Assembly: GCA_049965455.1 (NCBI GenBank)
Contig: JBMFWH010000039.1
Coordinates: 1-12,634 of the forward strand
Length of the DNA: 12,634 nucleotides
Source: JAVRLB01 sp049965455
GTDB lineage: Archaea > Thermoplasmatota > Thermoplasmata > Thermoplasmatales > ARK-15
Reading direction: 5' to 3'
Shown here: one piece after another, positions 5,968-12,352 of the stretch
How the letters are laid out: each line of letters starts with the position of its first letter
Position numbering within the stretch: the stretch's first letter is position 1
Translations under genes and position numbers: made by a program
The notes under the pieces: model-generated
Database searches by the model: none
Told to the model about the DNA's origin: nothing
Seen by the model: the letters and a program-made list of their open reading frames with translations, nothing else

Positions 5968-6900
5968 ATGTTTGAAAAACTAAAAGAGAAATTAGGGATA
6001 TTTAGCAAAAAGGCTAAAGAAGAGCTTCCAGAAGATGTATTTACAGACGGATTTGGAAAAAAGGTAACTGGAAATAAGTTGAACTCATATCTTGAGAATT
6101 TGGAGCTAGGCCTGATAGATGCAGACGTTGCTTATGAAGCTGCTGAAGAGCTTAAAAAGAAGCTTATGGAAAACATAGCAAACAAGAAATTTAAGAGAGG
6201 ATTAGATCTGGAAAGTACTTTTACAGAGCTTTTGAAACAGACTATTTTTGATATTTTCAATGAAAACAGGTTCAATTTTAAGGATTATGTTAGATCTTCA
6301 ACAAAACCGTTAAAGATTTTATTTGTGGGCGTGAACGGTACGGGAAAGACTACTTCCATCGCAAAGCTGGCGAAATGGTTGTCTTTGCAGGGATACAGCG
6401 TAGTGATAGCAGCAAGTGATACGTTTAGGGCTGGAGCTATAGAACAGCTAGAGATTCATTCTGAAAAACTGAACATTAGATTGATCAAGCATCAGCATGG
6501 CAGTGATTCAGCAGCTGTTGCATTTGACGCAATTTCTCACGCGACCTCCCGATCCAGAGATGTTGTATTGATAGATACGGCTGGCAGGATGCAGACTAAT
6601 AAGAATCTGATGAATGAGATGAAAAAACTTAAAAGAGTTGCTAAGCCTGACTTTACCATTTTTGTAGGAGATGCCCTGGCAGGCAACGATGCAATCAACC
6701 AGGCAAAACTGTTCAATGAAGAGATTGGAATAGATGGAATAATATTGTCAAAGATTGATACTGATGCTAAAGGTGGAAGCGCAATAAGCATCGTCTTGGC
6801 CCTAAATAAACCGATCCTGTTTTTAGGGACCGGCCAGGACTATGATGACCTGATCGAATTTGACCCCCAGTGGATCATCAACCATATTTTTAACACATAG
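5968..6900 (+). CDS. ftsY: Signal recognition particle receptor FtsY
   Basis: SRP-type GTPase that docks SRP-ribosome complexes at the membrane. From the ATG at 5968 (MFEKLKEKLGIFSKK) it has 310 residues. A TTG at 5962 overlapping the pfdA stop would add two residues but is less likely. A short helical N domain (about 1-105) precedes the NG GTPase core. Visible motifs are GVNGTGKTTSIAKLA (P-loop), DTFRAGAIEQL, LIDTAGRMQTN, GDALAGNDA, SKIDTDAKGG (the G4 box, with Ser for the usual Thr) and LGTGQDYDDLIEFDP. There is no long acidic A domain, as is usual in archaea. It is the last gene of the pgk operon and convergent with glyA across 59 bases, in which I see only a weak CATATT/AATATG inverted repeat. 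Confidence 0.95.
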   Translation: MFEKLKEKLGIFSKKAKEELPEDVFTDGFGKKVTGNKLNSYLENLELGLIDADVAYEAAEELKKKLMENIANKKFKRGLDLESTFTELLKQTIFDIFNENRFNFKDYVRSSTKPLKILFVGVNGTGKTTSIAKLAKWLSLQGYSVVIAASDTFRAGAIEQLEIHSEKLNIRLIKHQHGSDSAAVAFDAISHATSRSRDVVLIDTAGRMQTNKNLMNEMKKLKRVAKPDFTIFVGDALAGNDAINQAKLFNEEIGIDGIILSKIDTDAKGGSAISIVLALNKPILFLGTGQDYDDLIEFDPQWIINHIFNT

Positions 6901-6959
6901 CGTCTGAAACCATATTTCACGGACATTTAAGAATATGTGTGAATGATCCAGAGAAGAGA

Positions 6960-8153
6960 TCAACAGTACCTGATCCTGAACTTTGACCTGAACTCAATTA
7001 CCTCTTTTTTTACATTCTTAGATATGGAAGATATAAAGAGTGTTACTAGGTCATCAAGGTTTCGCTCTTTAATTCCAATTCTTGTGATCTCGTTAGTACC
7101 GAGCCTTCCTACCGAGTCAATAATAATGTTTGAGCGTTCCAGTTTTTTTGAAAACTCGTCTATGCTCAAATTTAATTGTTCATTCACAAAATTCTGGCTG
7201 TAACTGACCTGGTGGGACTCTGTATACTCAGGCGCAAAATCAATATTAAAGCCCTGTTCATCCAGTATTTGTGCCAGTCTTTTACTGTTTTTAACTACCT
7301 GGGCCGCATACTCCTTCCCAAATTTTTTGAATTCGAGCAACGCTTGCGATAATGCTGCCACACGATTCAGATGATAGTTGTCCATAGTTCTCCACACTAT
7401 GTTATTCTCTACATTATGGAATATAGATTCGTTGTTCGTGGCGATTATTCCACCCTGAGGCCCGAACAGGCTTTTGTGCGTTGACCCGATAAGTATGTCT
7501 GCATATTTCAAGATATCTGGCTGGAAAGATTTTCCTGCAATTAATCCCATCACGTGTGAGCCATCATAACCAATTGTGCAATCTATTTTGTCGCATATTT
7601 CTCTCACTCTTTTCAGGTCGTAGCTGAACAGGAAATAACTTGCACCCAATATTACAAGTTTTGGCTTGTACTTTTTGAGCTCTTTTTCAAAGTTTTCATA
7701 GTCTATCTTCGCGCTTTTTGAATCATAAGGTATAAACCTGACTTTTAATCCAAACATATCCGGCATGTAATTGGGCATATATCCATCGTAGCCACCATTT
7801 TCAGAACTGATTGCGTAAATAAGATCTCCTTTCTTTGTCGTAGAAAGTAGCATGTTCATTGCTGCAATATGACCTCCAATAGACCTGATTTCTATATACT
7901 TTGACTCATAGAGCTCCTTTGCCAGCTTTGTTCCATATTCTAATATCTGCTCAAAATAACCTGTGCCCCTATATGCATTTTCAATGTATACATTATGCAC
8001 ATAATCATTTATCTTATAAGAATAACGACCTGCAAGATCGGATCCCAATATCTCCAGTACCTTCGGGCTCACCATGTTTTCAGATGGCAACAGGTTTATA
8101 GAATTTCTACGCCATTCATCATTCTTTCTAACTATGCTTAATATATTATTCAT
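6960..8153 (-). CDS. glyA: Serine hydroxymethyltransferase, archaeal type
   Basis: PLP enzyme interconverting serine and glycine with transfer of a one-carbon unit to a pterin. The 397 residues are somewhat short compared with about 420 in bacteria. LLPSENMVSP (21-30) matches the family start. DGSHVMGLIAG (197-207) gives the Asp and His that contact PLP. STHKSLFGPQGG (224-235) carries the Schiff-base lysine, Lys227. NRVAALSQALLEF and RLGTNEITRIGIKE are archaeal-type C-terminal motifs. The region around residues 43-70 (SYKINDYVHNVYIENAYRGT) is divergent from the bacterial YAEGYPG block. ATG at 8153 has a strong GGAGG SD (8160-8164) inside pyrE, which it overlaps by 8 bases. It ends the carS operon. 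Methylene-H4F versus methylene-H4MPT use cannot be read from sequence. Confidence 0.92.
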   Translation of the reverse strand: MNNILSIVRKNDEWRRNSINLLPSENMVSPKVLEILGSDLAGRYSYKINDYVHNVYIENAYRGTGYFEQILEYGTKLAKELYESKYIEIRSIGGHIAAMNMLLSTTKKGDLIYAISSENGGYDGYMPNYMPDMFGLKVRFIPYDSKSAKIDYENFEKELKKYKPKLVILGASYFLFSYDLKRVREICDKIDCTIGYDGSHVMGLIAGKSFQPDILKYADILIGSTHKSLFGPQGGIIATNNESIFHNVENNIVWRTMDNYHLNRVAALSQALLEFKKFGKEYAAQVVKNSKRLAQILDEQGFNIDFAPEYTESHQVSYSQNFVNEQLNLSIDEFSKKLERSNIIIDSVGRLGTNEITRIGIKERNLDDLVTLFISSISKNVKKEVIEFRSKFRIRYC

Positions 8154-8679
8154 ACCTATCCTCCCTTAATTTCAGCAGATCCTTGGCCCTGATCAATGGC
8201 ATTAATTTCAGCTGTTCAGGTCCTAAATTCTGCTCTCCTCCTTCTTCTCTGTCCACGACCGTTAATATTGTGTCCACAACCGCTCCAGCATCTCTCAGGA
8301 TTTTGGCTGCTCTAAGCGCAGAATTTGCAGTGGTGGTAACATCTTCAATTACTGTAATTCTGTCCCCTTTCTCAAAATCTCCCTCGATCAGAGAATTAGT
8401 TCCGTGCCCTTTAGGCTCTTTTCTGACTATCAAAAATTTTTTGCCTGTTTCAAGCGCCACAGCCACAGCTATTGGTACAGACCCCAGCTCTATTCCTGCT
8501 ATTTTATCAGAGTCTACAAATTTGGCGAGCTCTTTGGCTATGACACTTAAAATAACTGGATCTGTCGTGGCTTTTTTTATGTTAATATAATAATTACTCT
8601 TTTTCCCAGACGTAAGTGTAAAATCTCCGAACTGCACTGCATTGCATGCTACTAGTAGCTTTTTTAGATCATTTTCCAT
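8146..8679 (-). CDS. pyrE: Orotate phosphoribosyltransferase
   Basis: Joins orotate to PRPP to form orotidine 5'-monophosphate in de novo UMP synthesis. At 177 residues it has the normal length of the short archaeal form, with no fused OMP decarboxylase. The start region FGDFTLTSGKKSNYYINIKK (17-36) is the orotate-binding and family N-terminal block. RKEPKGHGT (86-94) is the catalytic flexible loop. ITVIEDVTTTANSALRAAKI (108-127) is the PRPP-binding motif with its paired acidic residues. ATG at 8679 overlaps the end of the phosphoesterase gene by 11 bases; GAGGTG at 8687-8692 is a good SD. Confidence 0.95.
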   Translation of the reverse strand: MENDLKKLLVACNAVQFGDFTLTSGKKSNYYINIKKATTDPVILSVIAKELAKFVDSDKIAGIELGSVPIAVAVALETGKKFLIVRKEPKGHGTNSLIEGDFEKGDRITVIEDVTTTANSALRAAKILRDAGAVVDTILTVVDREEGGEQNLGPEQLKLMPLIRAKDLLKLREDRYE

Positions 8680-9355
8680 TTTTCAGCACCTCTATCAATC
8701 TCATTTTTATTGGTTCTTCTAATTCTGTGCTCTTTAATTTAGCTATTGTAGTATCTATATCATATTTAACTCTTTTTAATTCTATCTTGTCAGTTATTAT
8801 CGCATAAGAGGCTCTCCAATCTGAATCTCTGGGCTGCCCAACACTGCCAGGGTTCAGAACCGTCTTTCCTTCTATATGCCGGAGCATAGGAAGATGCGTA
8901 TGCCCCAATAAAATCATGTCTCTATTCACTTTCATCATTTCATTTTTCAGCTCTGCATCAGAGATCTCTGGCTTAAGGTATTTGTAAAGTTTGTCTTCTG
9001 GGGATGCGTGCACCAGATACATGTTTTCTGTATACGTATCTAACTTTAGAGATTTAAGGTATTCTAAATTTTCTGGGGTAATAAGAGGCTTGAAGTATGC
9101 CCTAGATTTAGTGCTAAGTTCTTTAAACTGGTAAGAACAGAAACAATCGTAATTAAATGCATTGGCATAATCATGATTGCCCATAATTACAAAATCTGCG
9201 TTTTCTCTGACTTTACCTATCACTTCGTTTGGGCTTGGTCCGTAATCAGTCAGGTCTCCAAGCACTATTAATTGATCGAACTCTTCCTTCAAAACTGCAT
9301 CTAAAGCTTCTAAATTTGCGTGTATATCCGATATCACCAAGATTCTATTGCTCAT
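8669..9355 (-). CDS. YfcE/MJ0936-type metallophosphoesterase
   Basis: Calcineurin-like phosphoesterase of the small archaeal YfcE/MJ0936 group, predicted to use two metal ions on phosphodiester or phosphomonoester substrates. All metal-ligand motifs are visible from the N terminus: ISDIHAN, LGDLTDYGP, MGNHDYA, VHASPED and GHTHLPM, followed by LNPGSVGQPRD, which typifies the group. From ATG 9355 the product has 228 residues. A TTG at 9364 would add three residues and lies only 4 bases after a GGAGG motif inside carS, so the true start is uncertain; the ATG is 2 bases past the carS stop. The substrate is unknown. Its place between carS and pyrE gives no clear hint, though CTP or CDP-lipid metabolism is conceivable. 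Confidence 0.9.
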   Translation of the reverse strand: MSNRILVISDIHANLEALDAVLKEEFDQLIVLGDLTDYGPSPNEVIGKVRENADFVIMGNHDYANAFNYDCFCSYQFKELSTKSRAYFKPLITPENLEYLKSLKLDTYTENMYLVHASPEDKLYKYLKPEISDAELKNEMMKVNRDMILLGHTHLPMLRHIEGKTVLNPGSVGQPRDSDWRASYAIITDKIELKRVKYDIDTTIAKLKSTELEEPIKMRLIEVLKNGK

Positions 9356-9357
9356 AG

Positions 9358-9930
9358 TTACCAAGGTACCTCCTTTTTTCCAAGTTTATATCCCAGTATG
9401 TTCACCAATCTGTGAATTAGTGGCGTGAAAATAAGTAGCGTTAATAACGCTGAGATATTAAATAGATAATGCATGAAGAAATAGGTGTTTCCCAGATATA
9501 AAAATAAGAGGCTTAAAAGCAGAAACGGATACTGATCCATCCCAATAACCTCTGCACCGCTCTCCATTTTTAGTCTTCTCTTTATAAATGAGCCTGTAAG
9601 ATCACCTGCCATCGATCCAAATGATAGCAGTGTAACTATAATTATCGCGGCCACGACATCCTGGCTGAATGCAGGGAATACGGCGTTTGGAAACAACATT
9701 CCCACCGTATTCTGTATCAACCCAAACACAATGCCTGAAATCGCTCCAACAAAAAACCCGGCCCATGTCTTTCCTTTTCCAAATATTCTTTGGCCATCGA
9801 TAAAAAGTCTATTAAAATCTATAGGTTTAGTACCATGTGCCAACACCGCCATTGGGTTAGCTACATATGCAGGTAGTATAAACCATATAGATCTCAATAT
9901 TATGATCAGGATGTTTATCAATGCATTCAT
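9358..9930 (-). CDS. carS: CDP-archaeol synthase (CarS, former DUF46)
   Basis: Integral membrane enzyme that activates unsaturated archaetidic acid with CTP to give CDP-archaeol, the precursor of archaeal phospholipid head groups. The 190 residues hold about five membrane segments (near 3-25, 55-80, 91-112, 133-150 and 157-182). The conserved loop LPAYVANPMAVLAHGTKPID (19-38), then DGQRIFGKGKTWAG, is the family signature. GDLTGSFIKRRL (109-120) and MDQYPF (131-136) form the cytidylyltransferase-like motif. ATG at 9930 is the first gene of a four-gene operon. A TATA-like region about 25 bases upstream and no SD suggest a leaderless transcript. Confidence 0.93.
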   Translation of the reverse strand: MNALINILIIILRSIWFILPAYVANPMAVLAHGTKPIDFNRLFIDGQRIFGKGKTWAGFFVGAISGIVFGLIQNTVGMLFPNAVFPAFSQDVVAAIIIVTLLSFGSMAGDLTGSFIKRRLKMESGAEVIGMDQYPFLLLSLLFLYLGNTYFFMHYLFNISALLTLLIFTPLIHRLVNILGYKLGKKEVPW

Positions 9931-9947
9931 TACAAAAAAGTATAATT

Positions 9948-9960
9948 TAAAATAATATAT
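9948..9960 (-). promoter_or_regulatory. Possible TATA box for the carS operon
   Basis: Minus-strand ATATATTATTTTA is centred about 24 bases before the carS ATG. This fits a leaderless start at 9930 and the absence of an SD. The surrounding sequence is so AT-rich that the exact box is uncertain. Confidence 0.4.
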
Positions 9961-10260
9961 TATGCTTTTGTAAACAATTTCAATATTACAAGCGCTCTAA
10001 TTTCTCTGCTTTATATTAGTATAGCCATAGAAATATCCAATTTTTATCAGTAACCCAGATGTAATAAAGCGCAATTTTAGACATGGCTTCAGCGATAAAA
10101 GAGGTTTTGTCAAATCTTCGTTGATAAATACGTATTATTTCATTTTGTCGAAGGCATAGCTTTTATCTGGATCATTTAATTTGAATATTTTTTGAAATAT
10201 GTGTAGTATGATAACTGATGCTATTTTTAATATTTTCAACGAAAAATTGACAGTATCATA
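9961..10260. other. Divergent intergenic region with nested inverted repeats, no convincing gene
   Basis: This 300-base stretch between carS and the ArsR-like gene carries no long reading frame. A nested fold is possible at 10094-10167: GATAAAAG (10094-10101) pairs with CTTTTATC (10160-10167), CTTCG (10116-10120) with CGAAG (10149-10153), and AATACGTATT (10127-10136) is a perfect palindrome inside. A 13-codon frame from ATG 10083 to TGA 10124 reads MASAIKEVLSNLR and could be the head of a decayed gene; I assign no function. TATGATA near 10208 and TATCATA near 10254 form a further short inverted repeat close to the promoter of the next gene. Confidence 0.4.
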
Positions 10261-10266
10261 AAAGAT

Positions 10267-10278
10267 AAAAATATATAT
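10267..10278 (+). promoter_or_regulatory. TATA box for the 10303 operon
   Basis: AAAATATATATA-like sequence centred near 10273 is about 30 bases before the ATG at 10303, predicting transcription start a few bases upstream of or at the AUG. No SD lies before the ATG, so a nearly leaderless mRNA is likely. Confidence 0.5.
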
Positions 10279-10302
10279 CAATGATTGACAATATAGTTAG
10301 TT

Positions 10303-10797
10303 ATGAACCGGATAAAAGTGGTAGATGATCCTTCAGATCTAGTATCTATATTGAATCTTGCGAATACATACATAAAAAAAGAGGTGTTTCAAGAGCTTTC
10401 TACAGACTGGAGAACCATAGAAGAGATTGAGAAAAAGTATGGAGAAGAAGGGAAGAATGCAGTATTATTTCTAGAAAAGATCAAGATTGCAGAGGTACAG
10501 TGGGTAAACACTCCACAGGGGCCAGTAAAAAGTTATAAATGCTATTATAACCATGTGCAGATTACACTGACACTTGCCATTAACGATCTTGCTGATGTCT
10601 TGTATGTAGCAAATATTTCAGACAAGGAGATAGAAAAATATGAGAAAAAAGTGATTGAGTTAATGGATGAAAAAGCTACATTGTATATTGGATCTGTAAC
10701 AGATAGCTTAAAAATATCGCCTAACTTTTTAAAAGGTGTTATTCAGAGATCAAGTAAGCTTGTTCTAAAAGGGCATAATATAGAAAAACTAAAGTGA
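10303..10797 (+). CDS. ArsR-like winged-helix protein, probable transcription regulator
   Basis: A 164-residue cytoplasmic protein with no membrane segment. Residues about 13-75 look like a winged helix-turn-helix: a helix from SILNLANTYIKKEVFQEL, then TDWRTIEEIEKKYGEEGKNA (helix-turn-helix) and a hairpin around IAEVQWV and VKSYKCYY. The second half (about 80-140) has helices including DKEIEKYEKKVIELMDEK, and the protein ends with SPNFLKGVIQRSSKLVLKGH. This layout matches small archaeal proteins annotated as ArsR family. The usual metal-binding ArsR cysteines are absent: only one Cys is seen, in KCYYNH. It may regulate its own operon, which includes the membrane protein and the Trm56-HD gene downstream. 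The ligand is unknown. Confidence 0.75.
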   Translation: MNRIKVVDDPSDLVSILNLANTYIKKEVFQELSTDWRTIEEIEKKYGEEGKNAVLFLEKIKIAEVQWVNTPQGPVKSYKCYYNHVQITLTLAINDLADVLYVANISDKEIEKYEKKVIELMDEKATLYIGSVTDSLKISPNFLKGVIQRSSKLVLKGHNIEKLK

Positions 10798-10804
10798 GTT
10801 TATC

Positions 10805-11233
10805 ATGTTCAATCGATTAAAATTGGTTACTGAAGAATATCTGGGATTGAGTGCCGGAATACTTTATGGCGGGATCATATTATTTTTTTACTTTGTAGTA
10901 TATCCACTGGCACATTTTGACGATTTGATTTACATTGTCTCTATTTTTATAGTAACAGTAGTGGCAACTCTATTTCTAGCGTGGCATGAACTAAGATTGA
11001 AAAATATTGTGAAATTATCTGCTGGCATAGCAAATACCATATCTGGACTTTTGATCACTATGGATCTGTTTATATTAATATTAATGTTTCAAAAATTTGA
11101 CATAACATTTGTTGTTTATACGGCTATCATCTCTATTTTAACTTTTTTGGCAACACTGATGCTGCTATTTTCTGTATTAAGAGATTCTGAATTCAAGAAA
11201 CATGAAGAACATTTTAAATATGATAATTTATGA
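10805..11233 (+). CDS. Small four-helix membrane protein of unknown function
   Basis: A 142-residue hydrophobic protein with four predicted membrane segments (near 14-36, 40-60, 72-95 and 99-124). A short charged N terminus (MFNRLKLVTEEY) precedes them and a polar tail (RDSEFKKHEEHFKYDNL) follows. The loop AWHELRLKNIVK between helices 2 and 3 is basic and likely cytoplasmic. I recognise no transport or enzyme motif. It starts 7 bases after the ArsR-like gene and overlaps the Trm56-HD gene by four bases (ATGA), so the three are probably co-transcribed and translationally linked. Confidence 0.8.
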   Translation: MFNRLKLVTEEYLGLSAGILYGGIILFFYFVVYPLAHFDDLIYIVSIFIVTVVATLFLAWHELRLKNIVKLSAGIANTISGLLITMDLFILILMFQKFDITFVVYTAIISILTFLATLMLLFSVLRDSEFKKHEEHFKYDNL

Positions 11234-12240
11234 TTACCGTACTTAGATTAGGCCATAGAATAGAGAGAGATAAAAGAATCACCACGCATGTTGCTCTGGT
11301 ATCAAGGACCTTCGGAGCGGACAAAATATTAGTTTCTACAAAAGATCTTAGTCTTGAAAAATCCGTAAATAGTGTGATTTCCAGATTTGGTGGTAATTTT
11401 AAAATTTACACGGGATTGAACTGGAGGAGGGTACTCGATGAATTCGAGGGAACAATTGTGCATCTGACAATGTATGGGTTACCTTTAAATGAAGTAATTG
11501 ATCAGGTTCCCAGAGAGAAAGATCTATTAGTTGTAGTAGGCAGTGAAAAGGTTCCCAGAGAAGTATATGATAAAGCTGATTTTAACGTTGCTGTTACTAA
11601 TCAGCCACACAGCGAGGTATCTGCATTAGCAATATTTTTAGATAAGTATCATAATGGTGCAGAACTGAATCTTAAGTTTAATGGAGAGTACCGGGTAATT
11701 CCCACAAAAAAGGGTAAAAATTTAAAAATATTCAATAAAAGCGAGGGGTTAAAAGTATTGATCGCCATGAAGGCCTCAGATTCTATTATCAAACATTCAG
11801 AAGCTGTGACAGAACTGGCTGTAAAGATCGGGGCAATGTGCAATGCCGATCTGAAGTTAATTGAGCTTGGAGCAATGTTACATGATATCGGGCGTGTAAA
11901 ATCAAATGGGCTGGACCATGGTATAATAGGCGCAAAGATAGTGAGGGAATTAGGATACCCGGAGGATGTTGCAAAGATTGTTGAGAGACACATAGGTGCA
12001 GGTTTAGATTGTGATACTTCGTTAAAGCTCGGCATATCTTATTCTCTAATACCTGAAACCATAGAGGAAAAGATTGTAGCGCATGCAGATAACCTTATCA
12101 GTGGCCAGAAAAGAGTAACTTTAAAAAAGGTTATGGATTCGTACATTTCCAAAAATCTGGTTTCGGAGGCTTTAAAAATAGAAAAATTGCATAAAGAACT
12201 CTGCAATATCACAGGTGTGGATCTTGAAACTCTGAAATAG
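11230..12240 (+). CDS. trm56: tRNA (cytidine-56) 2'-O-methyltransferase Trm56 fused to an HD phosphohydrolase domain
   Basis: Residues 1 to about 165 are aTrm56, the archaeal SPOUT-fold enzyme that methylates the ribose of C56 in the tRNA T-loop. Signatures are VLRLGHRIERDKRITTHVAL (4-23), FGADKILVST, IYTGLNWRRVLDEF (59-72), VHLTMYGLPL (77-86) and VVVGSEKVPREVYDKADFNV (101-120), then AVTNQPHSEVSALAIFLD. Residues about 175-336 form an HD domain with HSEAV (His189), LHDIGR (His218, Asp219), DHGIIGA (His230), RHIGAG (His254) and HADNLISG (Asp287), so its metal site looks complete. Single Trm56 proteins are usually about 175-200 residues, so the 336-residue length reflects a real in-frame fusion with no stop or frame change at the junction. 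What the HD domain hydrolyses is unknown. The start overlaps the previous gene in ATGA. Confidence 0.9.
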   Translation: MITVLRLGHRIERDKRITTHVALVSRTFGADKILVSTKDLSLEKSVNSVISRFGGNFKIYTGLNWRRVLDEFEGTIVHLTMYGLPLNEVIDQVPREKDLLVVVGSEKVPREVYDKADFNVAVTNQPHSEVSALAIFLDKYHNGAELNLKFNGEYRVIPTKKGKNLKIFNKSEGLKVLIAMKASDSIIKHSEAVTELAVKIGAMCNADLKLIELGAMLHDIGRVKSNGLDHGIIGAKIVRELGYPEDVAKIVERHIGAGLDCDTSLKLGISYSLIPETIEEKIVAHADNLISGQKRVTLKKVMDSYISKNLVSEALKIEKLHKELCNITGVDLETLK

Positions 12241-12277
12241 ATGTAAAATAAGAATCTGATAAGTATTTCCATCAATC

Positions 12278-12297
12278 TGAGTTGAAACTTGAGTTTC
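12278..12297. repeat. Short palindrome, possible end of the neighbouring insertion sequence
   Basis: GAAACT (12284-12289) and AGTTTC (12292-12297) form a near-perfect palindrome two bases apart, within TGAGTTGAAACTTGAGTTTC, which also repeats TGAGTT directly. It lies about 55 bases beyond the transposase stop at 12353, where the 3' terminal repeat of the element would be expected. The other end of the element is outside the window, so this cannot be confirmed. It could also be a weak hairpin after the Trm56-HD operon. Confidence 0.3.
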
Positions 12298-12352
12298 GCA
12301 AAAAATAAATGAAAAAAATTATTGCAGACCCTGTAATATTTGGATTTTTTAT

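Noticed and set aside
6901..6959. Terminator between ftsY and glyA
   Set aside because: Only a 6-base CATATT/AATATG repeat is present and there is no U-tract on either strand; support is too weak.
7444..7484. Gln in place of the Arg of the bacterial GPRGG motif in GlyA as a sign of lost activity
   Set aside because: Archaeal serine hydroxymethyltransferases vary at this site, and the lysine, Asp and His of the PLP site are all present, so no defect can be claimed.
8183..8590. 135-codon plus-strand frame opposite pyrE
   Set aside because: Antisense to a clearly conserved gene, rich in Ser, Ala and Thr as expected from reversed codons; no independent support.
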